In this document: positions 14,651-22,302 of the stretch, piece by piece
Numbering within the stretch: the stretch's first letter is position 1
Layout of the letters: the number at the start of each line of letters is the position of its first letter
Assembly (NCBI GenBank): GCA_019636215.1
Contig: JAHBXZ010000010.1
Coordinates: forward strand, 124,001-188,000
Source of the DNA: Planctomycetota bacterium
Lineage (GTDB): Bacteria; Planctomycetota; UBA8742; UBA2392
Direction of reading: 5' to 3'
Length of the DNA stretch: 64,000 nucleotides
The notes under the pieces: generated by a model
What the model was told of the DNA's origin: nothing
Databases searched by the model: none
The model's input: only the letters and a program-made list of their open reading frames with translations
Translations under genes and position numbers: made by a program

Positions 14651-16078
14651 CTATGGGCCGGACAGGGCCTCTGCCAGTGCCAGGCGCAGGATTTCGTCCT
14701 CGAACATCGACCGGTGCTCAAAGGGCGTGAACTGCACGCCGGCAATCGCGCGCCGCAGTTCCAGCCCTCGCCGGGCAAGTTCGGGCGTGCTTTGCGGCAG
14801 CGCAAGTCCCAGGCCGCTGCGGCGGGTCACCACGCCGTCACCTTCCGCGAACATGGCATCGGCCATGGGGTCGTAGCGGCCCCATGGCACGCGCGGCCGG
14901 AAGTACAGCTGCCATTCCTCGCCCTCGCGTACCAGGCCCACGCGGGCCAGGGTGGGCCGACCAACGCCCAGCAGCACCTGCATGGGAACCTCAGGCGGGC
15001 CTTCAATCGCGGCGCGAAAACGGCGCGCGTGGGACAGCACCAGCCTCAGCCAGGCGCGGCGGCGGGCCATTTCCTGCAGGAACATGGCCTCGCGGTCGTC
15101 GCCCTTGCCGGCGGCAAAGGCCACGCGGTTCTTCAGGCGGTCCTGCTCGGGTCGGCTGAACACGCTCAGGCCGTAGGTCTCCCAGTCCGCGGGGTTCCAC
15201 AGGTTGGCGCCGGAGTCTTCGCCGCCGCTGCCCACAAAGGTGCGCTCGCCGGGTTCGGGCAGCAGCTCAAAGGCCGCGGGCATGGAATAAATGGTGGAGG
15301 GCGGATAGCGCCGGGCCAGCAGGTTCGGGGCATAGCCGTCATGGATCAGGCCCAGCGCGTCAATCGTGCCGCGGTGCGGCGTACCCAGGCAGATCAGGCG
15401 GTTGACGTCGGGCACGCCCGCGTAGGTGGGTTTCAAGGGCGCGTCAGGCGGCTGGCCGCTGACCACATCGGCGCCGCCGTACTTCAGGTAATAGCGCGCG
15501 ATCATGCCGCCGTTGGAAACCGCAACCAGCGTGAACTTCATGCCGGGGTCGTCCAGGTCGCGGCGGATGCCTGCGATGAACTCGGCAAGCTGGGCCGCGG
15601 CCTCGACGTTGCTGCGCCGCCAGTCATAGAAGAACACGAACAGGTCGTGGCCGCGGTAAAAGCGGCGGCCGAAGGCAGGGCGGTAACCAAGCGTGCCGGA
15701 AAGGTGCTCAATGATGTCGGCGTAGAAGCGCACCTCGCCGCTGCCTTCGCGCTGCAGGATCTCGGCGCGGTCCAGCACGCGGTAGGCGCGCAGGCGGTCC
15801 AGGTTGTCGGCCAGCCGGGGCTTGTCGATCGGTAGGTCAAGCTCGTCGCTGAGTTCGCTGACCGTGGCCGAAAAGTTGCCCCAGGCGATTTCGCCGGTGT
15901 CGATGTTGAACAGTCGCGAGCCCAGCGTGCCGGGAATCAGGATCACCGGCTCGCGTTTGCCGCTCTGGCGCTCGGGGCGGTATTCCCGCGCCGGCGTCAC
16001 GACAATGCCCTCGGTGCCGGTGCCGGCGCAGGCGCACAGGGTCAGCAATGCCAGCAGCGGCGGCAGGATTCGCGTCAT
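14651..16078 (-). CDS. LCAT-like lipase/acyltransferase lipoprotein
   Basis: A 475-residue alpha/beta-hydrolase of the lecithin:cholesterol acyltransferase type. A signal peptide with lipobox-like LCAC sits at ~14-18. VILIPGTLGSRL (~45-56) is the oxyanion-side motif, S188 in AVSNGG is the nucleophile (an A-x-S-x-G variant), EGDGVVTRR carries the candidate Asp and FTPFEHRSMFED the candidate His. It probably cleaves or transfers acyl groups on phospholipids in the envelope. ATG 16078 overlaps the RluA stop (ATGA), so it is translationally coupled to a pseudouridine synthase, an unexpected partner. Confidence 0.83.
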   Translation of the reverse strand: MTRILPPLLALLTLCACAGTGTEGIVVTPAREYRPERQSGKREPVILIPGTLGSRLFNIDTGEIAWGNFSATVSELSDELDLPIDKPRLADNLDRLRAYRVLDRAEILQREGSGEVRFYADIIEHLSGTLGYRPAFGRRFYRGHDLFVFFYDWRRSNVEAAAQLAEFIAGIRRDLDDPGMKFTLVAVSNGGMIARYYLKYGGADVVSGQPPDAPLKPTYAGVPDVNRLICLGTPHRGTIDALGLIHDGYAPNLLARRYPPSTIYSMPAAFELLPEPGERTFVGSGGEDSGANLWNPADWETYGLSVFSRPEQDRLKNRVAFAAGKGDDREAMFLQEMARRRAWLRLVLSHARRFRAAIEGPPEVPMQVLLGVGRPTLARVGLVREGEEWQLYFRPRVPWGRYDPMADAMFAEGDGVVTRRSGLGLALPQSTPELARRGLELRRAIAGVQFTPFEHRSMFEDEILRLALAEALSGP

Positions 16079-17127
16079 GGCGCATTCTCCTGCGCGTCGG
16101 CCAGCCAGGGTGGCAGCAGGTCGGCAAGCCCGGCGGCCGCCAGCGTGCGGCGCAGGTCCGGCCACAGCGGCGCGGCCAGGTCCAGCGCGCGGCCGTCTAT
16201 CGGGTGATTCAGCTGCAACCGCGCCGCGTGCAGCCACTGGCGCTGCAGGCCCAACTTCTCAGCGGCGTGCCGGTTGTGGTCGCGGCTGCCGTATTCGTCG
16301 TCACCGGCAATCGGCGCGCCCAGGTGCGCCAGGTGCGCGCGAATCTGGTGCGTGCGGCCGGTCACCAGTTCAAGCTCGACCAGCGAGTACTGCCCGCGCT
16401 GGCCCAGTACGCGATAGCGCGTAACGGCGCGCTGGCCGTGGCCGACCTCGACCTTGCGGCGGCGACCGCGCGCGTCCTCGTGCCTGGCGATCGGCAGGTT
16501 GATTTCGCCCTGCCCCTGCGGCAGCCCGCCGATGGCCAGCGCCAGGTAGGTCTTCTCAATGTCGCGGTGCTTGATCGCCGCGGCCAGGGCCTGGCTGGCG
16601 GCCAGCGTCTTGCCGATCAGCACCAGCCCGCTGGTCTGGCCGTCAATGCGGTGCGCCAGCGCCGGGGCAAAGGTGGGCGAGGGCCGAACGAAGTCCTTGT
16701 GGCTTTGCGCGTCCTGGCCCAGCGGCCGCGACAACAGCCAGCTTGTCACCTGCCCGATCAGGGTGTCGCGGTCGTCGCCGCGGTCGCCGGCGTGCACCAG
16801 CAGCCCGGCGGGCTTGTTCACAGCAAGCAGGTCGGCGTCTTCGTGCACAATGCGGAAGTCGCGGCGGGTGCTGAGGCCCTGTTCTGCGCGGCGGCGCACT
16901 TTGGGCTGCAGGTGGCGTTCTTCGGCGGCGCGCCACAGGGTCACCACGTCACCTGCGTTCAGGCGCAGTTCGGGGCGGACCTTGCGGTCGTTGACCGTGA
17001 CCTGGCGTGTGCGAACCAGCTTGTAGATGGCACTCAGGCTCACGTCGTCCAGCAGTTTGCGCAGGAAGCGATCCAGCCGCTGGTTGGCTTCGTCCTTGCC
17101 GATGGTGATGGTGCGGGTGCCGCTCAT
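16075..17127 (-). CDS. RluA-family 23S rRNA pseudouridine synthase
   Basis: A 350-residue enzyme converting uridine to pseudouridine in RNA, most like RluC/RluD. The N-terminal S4 RNA-binding domain (~10-65: RLDRFLRKLLDDVSLSAIYK) is followed by the synthase domain with HR-I-D162-GQTSG holding the catalytic Asp, and GRTHQIRAHLAHLGAPIAGD as the second family motif. It overlaps the gene downstream (ATGA at 16075-16078) and the carboxypeptidase-regulatory gene upstream (4 bases at 17124-17127), so all three are probably one transcript. Confidence 0.92.
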   Translation of the reverse strand: MSGTRTITIGKDEANQRLDRFLRKLLDDVSLSAIYKLVRTRQVTVNDRKVRPELRLNAGDVVTLWRAAEERHLQPKVRRRAEQGLSTRRDFRIVHEDADLLAVNKPAGLLVHAGDRGDDRDTLIGQVTSWLLSRPLGQDAQSHKDFVRPSPTFAPALAHRIDGQTSGLVLIGKTLAASQALAAAIKHRDIEKTYLALAIGGLPQGQGEINLPIARHEDARGRRRKVEVGHGQRAVTRYRVLGQRGQYSLVELELVTGRTHQIRAHLAHLGAPIAGDDEYGSRDHNRHAAEKLGLQRQWLHAARLQLNHPIDGRALDLAAPLWPDLRRTLAAAGLADLLPPWLADAQENAP

Positions 17128-18881
17128 TTTCCGCCGTGCCGGGACAGTTCAACCTCAATGGTCGCCATGGCCCGCGCGGGCACAGTCGCCTTGCCCTCCA
17201 GGCGGGTGCCGTCGCGGGTGATCACGTTGACGGTGTAGGTTGTGGCGGCCACAGCGCCAAATCGCGCCAGGCCGGCGGTGTCGCTGCTGGCCTCAAATGC
17301 GATGCCGTTGTCGAACAGAAGCAGCACGGGTTCCAGGTCTAGGCGGCGACCTTCGTGCGACAGCGCCAGTGTCAGCGAACACAGCGGCGAAAGGCGGATC
17401 TCGAGGTTCTGGACGCTGCGGCCCGGGGCAAGGTCCTCAACCTTCAACAGTCCTGATGAGTAGCCATGGGCGCTGACACGCACCAGGTTGCCTGCCTTGG
17501 GGTTCACAACGCGCCACAGGCCCCGCGGGTGCCAGGCCAGGGCACGGTCGGTGGCCACCCGTTCAAACGGGTTGGTGCGTTCGTCGCCGCCGGCGACCAG
17601 CCGCAGGTCAAAGTACTCAATGGCCGCGCCGGTTTCGGCGTCGCGCACAACGCCCGACAGCGACGAATCCGCCTTCACGGTAAGTGTTATGTCGGGCCGG
17701 TTGATCTGCAGTTCCTCAAGCACAGGGGCGGACTCCCCCACGCGGGTGCTGACCTTCCATGCCACATCCTGCAGATTGAAGAACCCGAAGCGCCCGTCGG
17801 CATCGGTCACGGCCACCGAGCCCAGGCCGCCGCGCAGGTTGGCGGCTTCGCGCCGGCTGCGATCGCCCTGCACGCGGAAAGAGTCGTCGGCGTTCTCCAG
17901 CCGCAGGGGCTGGTCGATGCCCGGCGCCCGCACCGGCGCCGCGCCGGATTGCGTCTGGATGCGTACCACCGCGCCCGCCAGGGGCTGGCCGTCGCTGTCC
18001 ACCACCCGGCCGCGAACAGCGTCCGAAGCCTTAAGCTGCGGTTCCACCCAGGCAGCGCCCGAGGCCGGCACGTCCACTTCGACGGCACCGGCACTGGTGC
18101 CGTGCCAGCTGCGTTCTACATCCAGCATGTACTTGCCGGGCCGCAGCCCGCGCAGGCGGAACTCGCCGCGGCTGTCGGTGGTGGCCGCGCGCGTGACGAA
18201 CGCCTGCTGCACGCGGGGCACGCGCAGGCCCGCAGGGACGGATTCATGCGGCGTTGTGCTGCGCACAATCACCGTTACGCCGGTGGCGGGCAGGCCCGCG
18301 GGGTCCTGGATGCGGCCGCGAACTTCACTTACCCCGGCCAGCACGACATCCGGCATTTCGGCGTGATCTGTTTCGGGAAGGTCGGTCGCCGGCGTGACGC
18401 CGCTGCGTTCGTCGGCATCCTGCGCTACCACGCGGCCGGTGCGCTTGCCGGTGCCGGGTTTTGTGCCGCGAGGGCTCCAGGCAACCAGGGTGTAGCGGCC
18501 GGATTGGTCGGCACAGGCCGAGCCATGAATGTCATTCAACGCGCCCTCACCGACAAACCGCACCCGGGCATCGGGTACCGCAAGGCCGTTTTCGTCAATC
18601 ACGCGGCCGCTGACTTCAAGGCGAAACAGCGTTTCCGGTGCGCGGAAGGGCTGGGGCCTGTCCACTTGAACCGGGTCGGCCGATGCGGTGTTGAGGCTGT
18701 ATTCGCGTTCCGCAGCCGGGCTGTTGGCGCGCTGCCGCACGGGCGGGCCGTCGGGGTCTGTGGGCTGGTTGCCGGAGACTGCCGGCCTGGGGGTTGGGTC
18801 TCGCAGGATCAGCCACAGGCCGATGCCCAGCCCAATGGCCAGCACAAGCGCGACGGCGGGAATCAGGACTTTGTCTTTCAT
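17124..18881 (-). CDS. Anchored carboxypeptidase-regulatory-like repeat protein
   Basis: A 585-residue envelope protein. One N-terminal membrane anchor (~5-25, VLIPAVALVLAIGLGIGLWL) is followed by a series of beta-sandwich repeats of the carboxypeptidase regulatory-like type: VSGRVIDENGLAVPDARV, VRGRIQDPAGLPATGVTV, VRGRVVDSDGQPLAGAVV and SGVVRDAETGAAIEYFD. Such domains are common in planctomycete periplasmic proteins and probably mediate adhesion or complex formation. It is the first gene of the RluA/lipase unit. No catalytic residues seen. Confidence 0.85.
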   Translation of the reverse strand: MKDKVLIPAVALVLAIGLGIGLWLILRDPTPRPAVSGNQPTDPDGPPVRQRANSPAAEREYSLNTASADPVQVDRPQPFRAPETLFRLEVSGRVIDENGLAVPDARVRFVGEGALNDIHGSACADQSGRYTLVAWSPRGTKPGTGKRTGRVVAQDADERSGVTPATDLPETDHAEMPDVVLAGVSEVRGRIQDPAGLPATGVTVIVRSTTPHESVPAGLRVPRVQQAFVTRAATTDSRGEFRLRGLRPGKYMLDVERSWHGTSAGAVEVDVPASGAAWVEPQLKASDAVRGRVVDSDGQPLAGAVVRIQTQSGAAPVRAPGIDQPLRLENADDSFRVQGDRSRREAANLRGGLGSVAVTDADGRFGFFNLQDVAWKVSTRVGESAPVLEELQINRPDITLTVKADSSLSGVVRDAETGAAIEYFDLRLVAGGDERTNPFERVATDRALAWHPRGLWRVVNPKAGNLVRVSAHGYSSGLLKVEDLAPGRSVQNLEIRLSPLCSLTLALSHEGRRLDLEPVLLLFDNGIAFEASSDTAGLARFGAVAATTYTVNVITRDGTRLEGKATVPARAMATIEVELSRHGGK

Positions 18882-18935
18882 GGCCCGGCAAGGTTAAGGC
18901 GCAAAGCCCGCCGGCGAAAGGCCGGGCGCGAGGAA

Positions 18936-19463
18936 TCACAGACCTGGGCCAGGGCGCCGGATGCGCCAGTGAATACGCGTCAGGTCAGCGTCCAGTTGCT
19001 GCACCACAGGCGTCAGCGCGCGAAGAAAGCCGCGGTCTATGTCGTGAGTGCCAGACATGTCGTCCGGCAGCCTGTCATCGGTGCGAATCTGCAGGTTGCC
19101 GACAACCTGCTCCAGGCGCGCCAGCGCGCTGTTCAAGAGGATGAACGCGTGCGCCTTCGTGTCGCCTGGTGTGCCCGCAAGCATGGCGGGGTGGGGCTGC
19201 AGGAACAACGGCTCGCGGGGGCGGGTGCGGCGCCTGTCGCCAAAGGTGTGCCGGTTCGCGCCTGCCAGCGCGATCTCGTACTCCAGCAGCGCCGCCTGGA
19301 GCCCGGCCGCGACGTTGCGCGCAGCGGCCGTGCCGGGGTGTTCATGGCGCCCGAGCATCTCGCAGGACCGGGCGATGTCCTCCACCATGCGGCGCTGTTT
19401 CAACAGTTAGCGGCGCGCCACGTTGCGGAAGTGTTCGGCGGAAAGGAACGGGTTGTCGGCCAT
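18936..19463 (-). pseudogene. Small helical protein gene with a probable in-frame stop
   Basis: Reading from ATG 19463 the frame gives MADNPFLSAEHFRNVARR, then TAA (19409-19407), and in the same frame continues LLKQRRMVEDIARSCEML to a TCA-complement stop at 18936. The two parts read as one continuous basic/helical protein of ~175 residues. Either the TAA is a nonsense mutation, or the downstream part is a gene of its own starting at TTG 19403 or ATG 19388 (150-155 aa, no strong Shine-Dalgarno). Family unrecognised; there is no signal peptide. Confidence 0.5.
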
Positions 19464-19500
19464 GTTTGTCACCGTGCCCATGGTAACCAGGCACGCGACA

Positions 19501-20952
19501 TCACCCGCGCGACCGGCCCAGGGAGGCCAGAATGCCTGTGTCAGGCGCAAAGACCAGCTGCGAGGCCTGTTCGGCCAGCTTGCGGCCGTCGCCGGCTCTG
19601 TGAACGCAGCGGTTGCGCATCTCGCGCAGGCGATCCAGGTCTGCGGCGAACAGGGCAGGGCCATAGTCTTCGGGCGCGGCCGCGCCCGCGAGCCCCGGAA
19701 ATGAAGCCACCAGGGCTTCGCCAAGACGGCCTACCAGGCGGCTTGCGCCCAGTGTGGGGTCGGCGCAGGTCGCCACCATGCGCACCAGAACCTCAAACTT
19801 CGGGCCCTGCCTTGCCGTGCTGACGGCGGCGCGCCAGGTGTCGGCGGCCTCGCCGTGATTGGCCAGCAGCGGGTCGTTTTCGGCCAGCCAGCTGTAGGCG
19901 TTGGCGGTTGCCGCGGCCGGCAGTGCCAGCCTGCGGAACACGACCTCGCGCAGTTCGTGTTCAAAGGCCTGGCCGCACGAAACGGCAATCAGGCCGGGCA
20001 GGGGGTTGGCATCCTGCTGCTGGTCGTCCCACAGCAATGCCGCGCCCGCCAGCAGTTCAACGGCATCGCGGCTGATTCGCGCCAGGGCAGGGAACTGTGC
20101 GACCAGGCGTTCGCGCTTGCGCTGGATGTCCCGTGCGCGGCGCTGGAAGTACTGCGAACGCTGGTTCTCCAGCTCGTCGATGACTTCGCTGCCGAACTCC
20201 GTCACGGCATCCAGCAGGCGCTGCAGGAACTCGTCGCGGTCGGGGCCTTCAAGTTCTTCCAGCCGGTCGCGGGCGTCGTCGAACAGTGTTCGCAGGTTCA
20301 CGGCCTGCCGGGCGGCATCGCCCAGGCGCGACAGCGCCGATTTGCGCTTGGTGCGGGCCAGCGCTTCAAAGTTGGTGCACTTGCGGCCTTCGCCCACAAG
20401 GCAGCGGTAGTACAGCGCGTACAGCCCCTGGTCGAGGTCGGCCACGCGATCAAGGCCCAGCGAGTCGCGCAGCTTGCGCAGGGCGCGCATCAGCTCCACG
20501 TACTCGTGGTCGCCGCGCTTTTCGTCAATGCGGATGCCCATCCAGCGGGCGGCCTTGCGGATCGGCTGGCTGATCACGCAGAAGTCGCGCGGGTTGGCAA
20601 AGCGCATGATCAGGCTTACGGCGAAATCCTGTTTGATCGTGCGGTACAGGTGCTCAACCAGCGCCAGTTCAAGCTCGGGCGTCACGTTGCGCGGGTCAGC
20701 GGGTGCAGCTTCAAGCCGTTTGAACACCGGGTCGCTGGCCTTGGTCGGCAGCGGCATGTACTGGTCGAAGTGGCTGCGGATGGGCTTGAGTGCCAGCGGT
20801 GTCAGCTTCCCCCCGGACCGCGCCAGCGCCAGCGCCACCTGCTGCTCGATCCTGCTGTGCGGAATCTCGCGCCCGCGCCGGCACTCCTGCGCGCAGATCA
20901 GGGGATCAAACGCATCCCGGGGGAGCTCGCGAGGGTCAACATCAGGTTCCAT
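19501..20952 (-). CDS. Large cytoplasmic protein with C-terminal HEPN-like motif
   Basis: A 483-residue soluble protein of unknown family. The centre is strongly helical and charged (ALSRLGDAARQAVNLRTLFDDARDRLEELEG, RARDIQRKRERLVAQFP). Near the C-terminus L-R-E-M-R446-N-R-C-V-H451 matches the R-x4-H pattern of HEPN domains, a fold often found in RNases, toxins and defence proteins. A single motif is weak evidence. ATG 20952 is preferred; a GTG at 20961 is possible. It lies directly after the NapD-like gene and before the interrupted gene. Confidence 0.72.
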   Translation of the reverse strand: MEPDVDPRELPRDAFDPLICAQECRRGREIPHSRIEQQVALALARSGGKLTPLALKPIRSHFDQYMPLPTKASDPVFKRLEAAPADPRNVTPELELALVEHLYRTIKQDFAVSLIMRFANPRDFCVISQPIRKAARWMGIRIDEKRGDHEYVELMRALRKLRDSLGLDRVADLDQGLYALYYRCLVGEGRKCTNFEALARTKRKSALSRLGDAARQAVNLRTLFDDARDRLEELEGPDRDEFLQRLLDAVTEFGSEVIDELENQRSQYFQRRARDIQRKRERLVAQFPALARISRDAVELLAGAALLWDDQQQDANPLPGLIAVSCGQAFEHELREVVFRRLALPAAATANAYSWLAENDPLLANHGEAADTWRAAVSTARQGPKFEVLVRMVATCADPTLGASRLVGRLGEALVASFPGLAGAAAPEDYGPALFAADLDRLREMRNRCVHRAGDGRKLAEQASQLVFAPDTGILASLGRSRG

Positions 20953-20964
20953 GCCGGGCACCCG

Positions 20965-21177
20965 TTAACTGATCAGCCGCAGGTCAATCACGCCGGGAAT
21001 GTCCTCCACACTGCGCACCGCGGAAGTCTCGTCGTCCAGGTTGCGGGTCACGGTGCGGATCACCACCGTGCCGTCGGCCTGCGGGGTGCCGGCCACCACC
21101 ACGCCGCGCACGGACTTGAGCGCCTTGAGCACTTCCTTCTGCTGCTCGATGTCAAACGCCAGCAGGAATCGCGACAT
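20965..21177 (-). CDS. NapD-like small ferredoxin-fold protein
   Basis: A 70-residue protein (MSRFLLAFDIEQQKEVLKAL...IPGVIDLRLIS) with the beta-alpha-beta-beta-alpha-beta rhythm, central G-V-V-V-A-G turn and closing I-P-G-V motif of NapD-type chaperones and related ACT-like domains. NapD binds the Tat signal of periplasmic nitrate reductase, but no nap gene is near, so a general ligand- or peptide-binding role is more likely. It lies 10 bases downstream of the DAHP synthase gene on the same strand and could be a small regulator co-expressed with it. Confidence 0.68.
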   Translation of the reverse strand: MSRFLLAFDIEQQKEVLKALKSVRGVVVAGTPQADGTVVIRTVTRNLDDETSAVRSVEDIPGVIDLRLIS

Positions 21178-21187
21178 GCTTGCGGCC

Positions 21188-22201
21188 TCACATGGCGCGG
21201 CCGAAGGCGGGTGCCAGCGCGCGCAGTTGTTTCATCATCGCGTTGAAGCGGTCCGGGGTCAGGCTCTGCTCGCCGTCGCTCAGGGCGTGGCCGGGGTCAG
21301 GGTGTACCTCGACCAGCAGGCCGTCGGCGCCGGCCGCCATGGCCGCCAAGGCCATGGCCGGCACGTGGGCGGAGTTGCCTGTGCCGTGGCTGGGGTCAAC
21401 AATGATCGGCAGGTGCGTCACTTCGCGGGCGGCCGGGATGATGCCAAGGTCCAGCGTGTTGCGCGCGTGGGTGTTGAAGGTGCGGATGCCGCGTTCGCAC
21501 AGCACCACGTTGGGGTTGCCGCCGGAGAGCACGTAATCGGCGGCATTCAGCCATTCCTCAAGAGTGGCCGACATGCCGCGCTTGACCATCACCGGCAGGC
21601 GCGATTTGCCCGCGCGCCGCAGCAGCGAAAAGTTCTGCATGTTGCGCGCGCCGATCTGGATCATGCCGGCGTGCTGTTCAATCAGTGACAGGCTGTCTTC
21701 ATCAATTGCTTCCGTAACAAAGCGCAGGCCGGTGCGGGCGCGGATTTCATCCATCAACCCTGCGCCGTTCTCCCCGATGCCCTGGAAGCTGTAGGGGCTG
21801 GTACGGGGCTTGAACAACCCGCCGCGCAGCATGTGCGCGCCCGCAGCCTTGACGGCGTTGGCCGCGTCGGTGGCCTGGGCCTGCGATTCAATGCTGCAGG
21901 GCCCGGCCATGACCGTGAATTGCCCGGGGCCGATGCGCACGCCGGAAACATCCACCGTGGTGTCGGCGGGCTGAAACTCGCGCGAGGCCAGGCGGTACGG
22001 GGCATGTACCATCATCACGCGGGCCACGCCCGGCAGTGCCGAGAACGCGGCCGGGTCAATGCCGCTGGTCTGCCCGGTAAGGCTGACGATCTCCTGGGCG
22101 CCGCTGCGCACGGGCTGGGGCACCAGGTGAAGTTCCCGCGCGCGGGCGGAAATGGCTTCAATCTGTGTGGCCGACACGCCGGACTTGAGAAGGATAAGCA
22201 A
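21188..22201 (-). CDS. aroF: 3-deoxy-7-phosphoheptulonate synthase, type I-beta
   Basis: DAHP synthase: condenses phosphoenolpyruvate with erythrose 4-phosphate, the first step of the shikimate pathway. About 337 residues: an N-terminal ferredoxin-like regulatory domain (~1-75) as in the Thermotoga/Bacillus I-beta form, then the barrel with AGPCSIES, GGLFKPRTSPYSFQG, ARNMQNF, VKRGM, LCERGIRTF and VDPSHGTG. I prefer TTG 22201 because CGGAG lies 6 bases upstream and the product then begins LLILLKSG as the family does; a GTG at 22237 adds 12 residues. No other aro gene is nearby. Confidence 0.93.
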   Translation of the reverse strand: MLILLKSGVSATQIEAISARARELHLVPQPVRSGAQEIVSLTGQTSGIDPAAFSALPGVARVMMVHAPYRLASREFQPADTTVDVSGVRIGPGQFTVMAGPCSIESQAQATDAANAVKAAGAHMLRGGLFKPRTSPYSFQGIGENGAGLMDEIRARTGLRFVTEAIDEDSLSLIEQHAGMIQIGARNMQNFSLLRRAGKSRLPVMVKRGMSATLEEWLNAADYVLSGGNPNVVLCERGIRTFNTHARNTLDLGIIPAAREVTHLPIIVDPSHGTGNSAHVPAMALAAMAAGADGLLVEVHPDPGHALSDGEQSLTPDRFNAMMKQLRALAPAFGRAM

Positions 22202-22302
22202 AGGTGCACTCCGCTGGGCCGGGCATGAAACAATCACGCGGCCGGTGGCGCCCCCGCCGCGCCTATGCTACGGCGGGGCGGGCAAAGTAAAAGGTTTAAG
22301 GC

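Noticed and set aside
17466..19823. 785-codon plus-strand open frame opposite the carboxypeptidase-regulatory gene
   Set aside because: Composition is that of an antisense shadow (His/Ala/Gly/Arg), it crosses several opposite-strand gene boundaries and shows no motifs.
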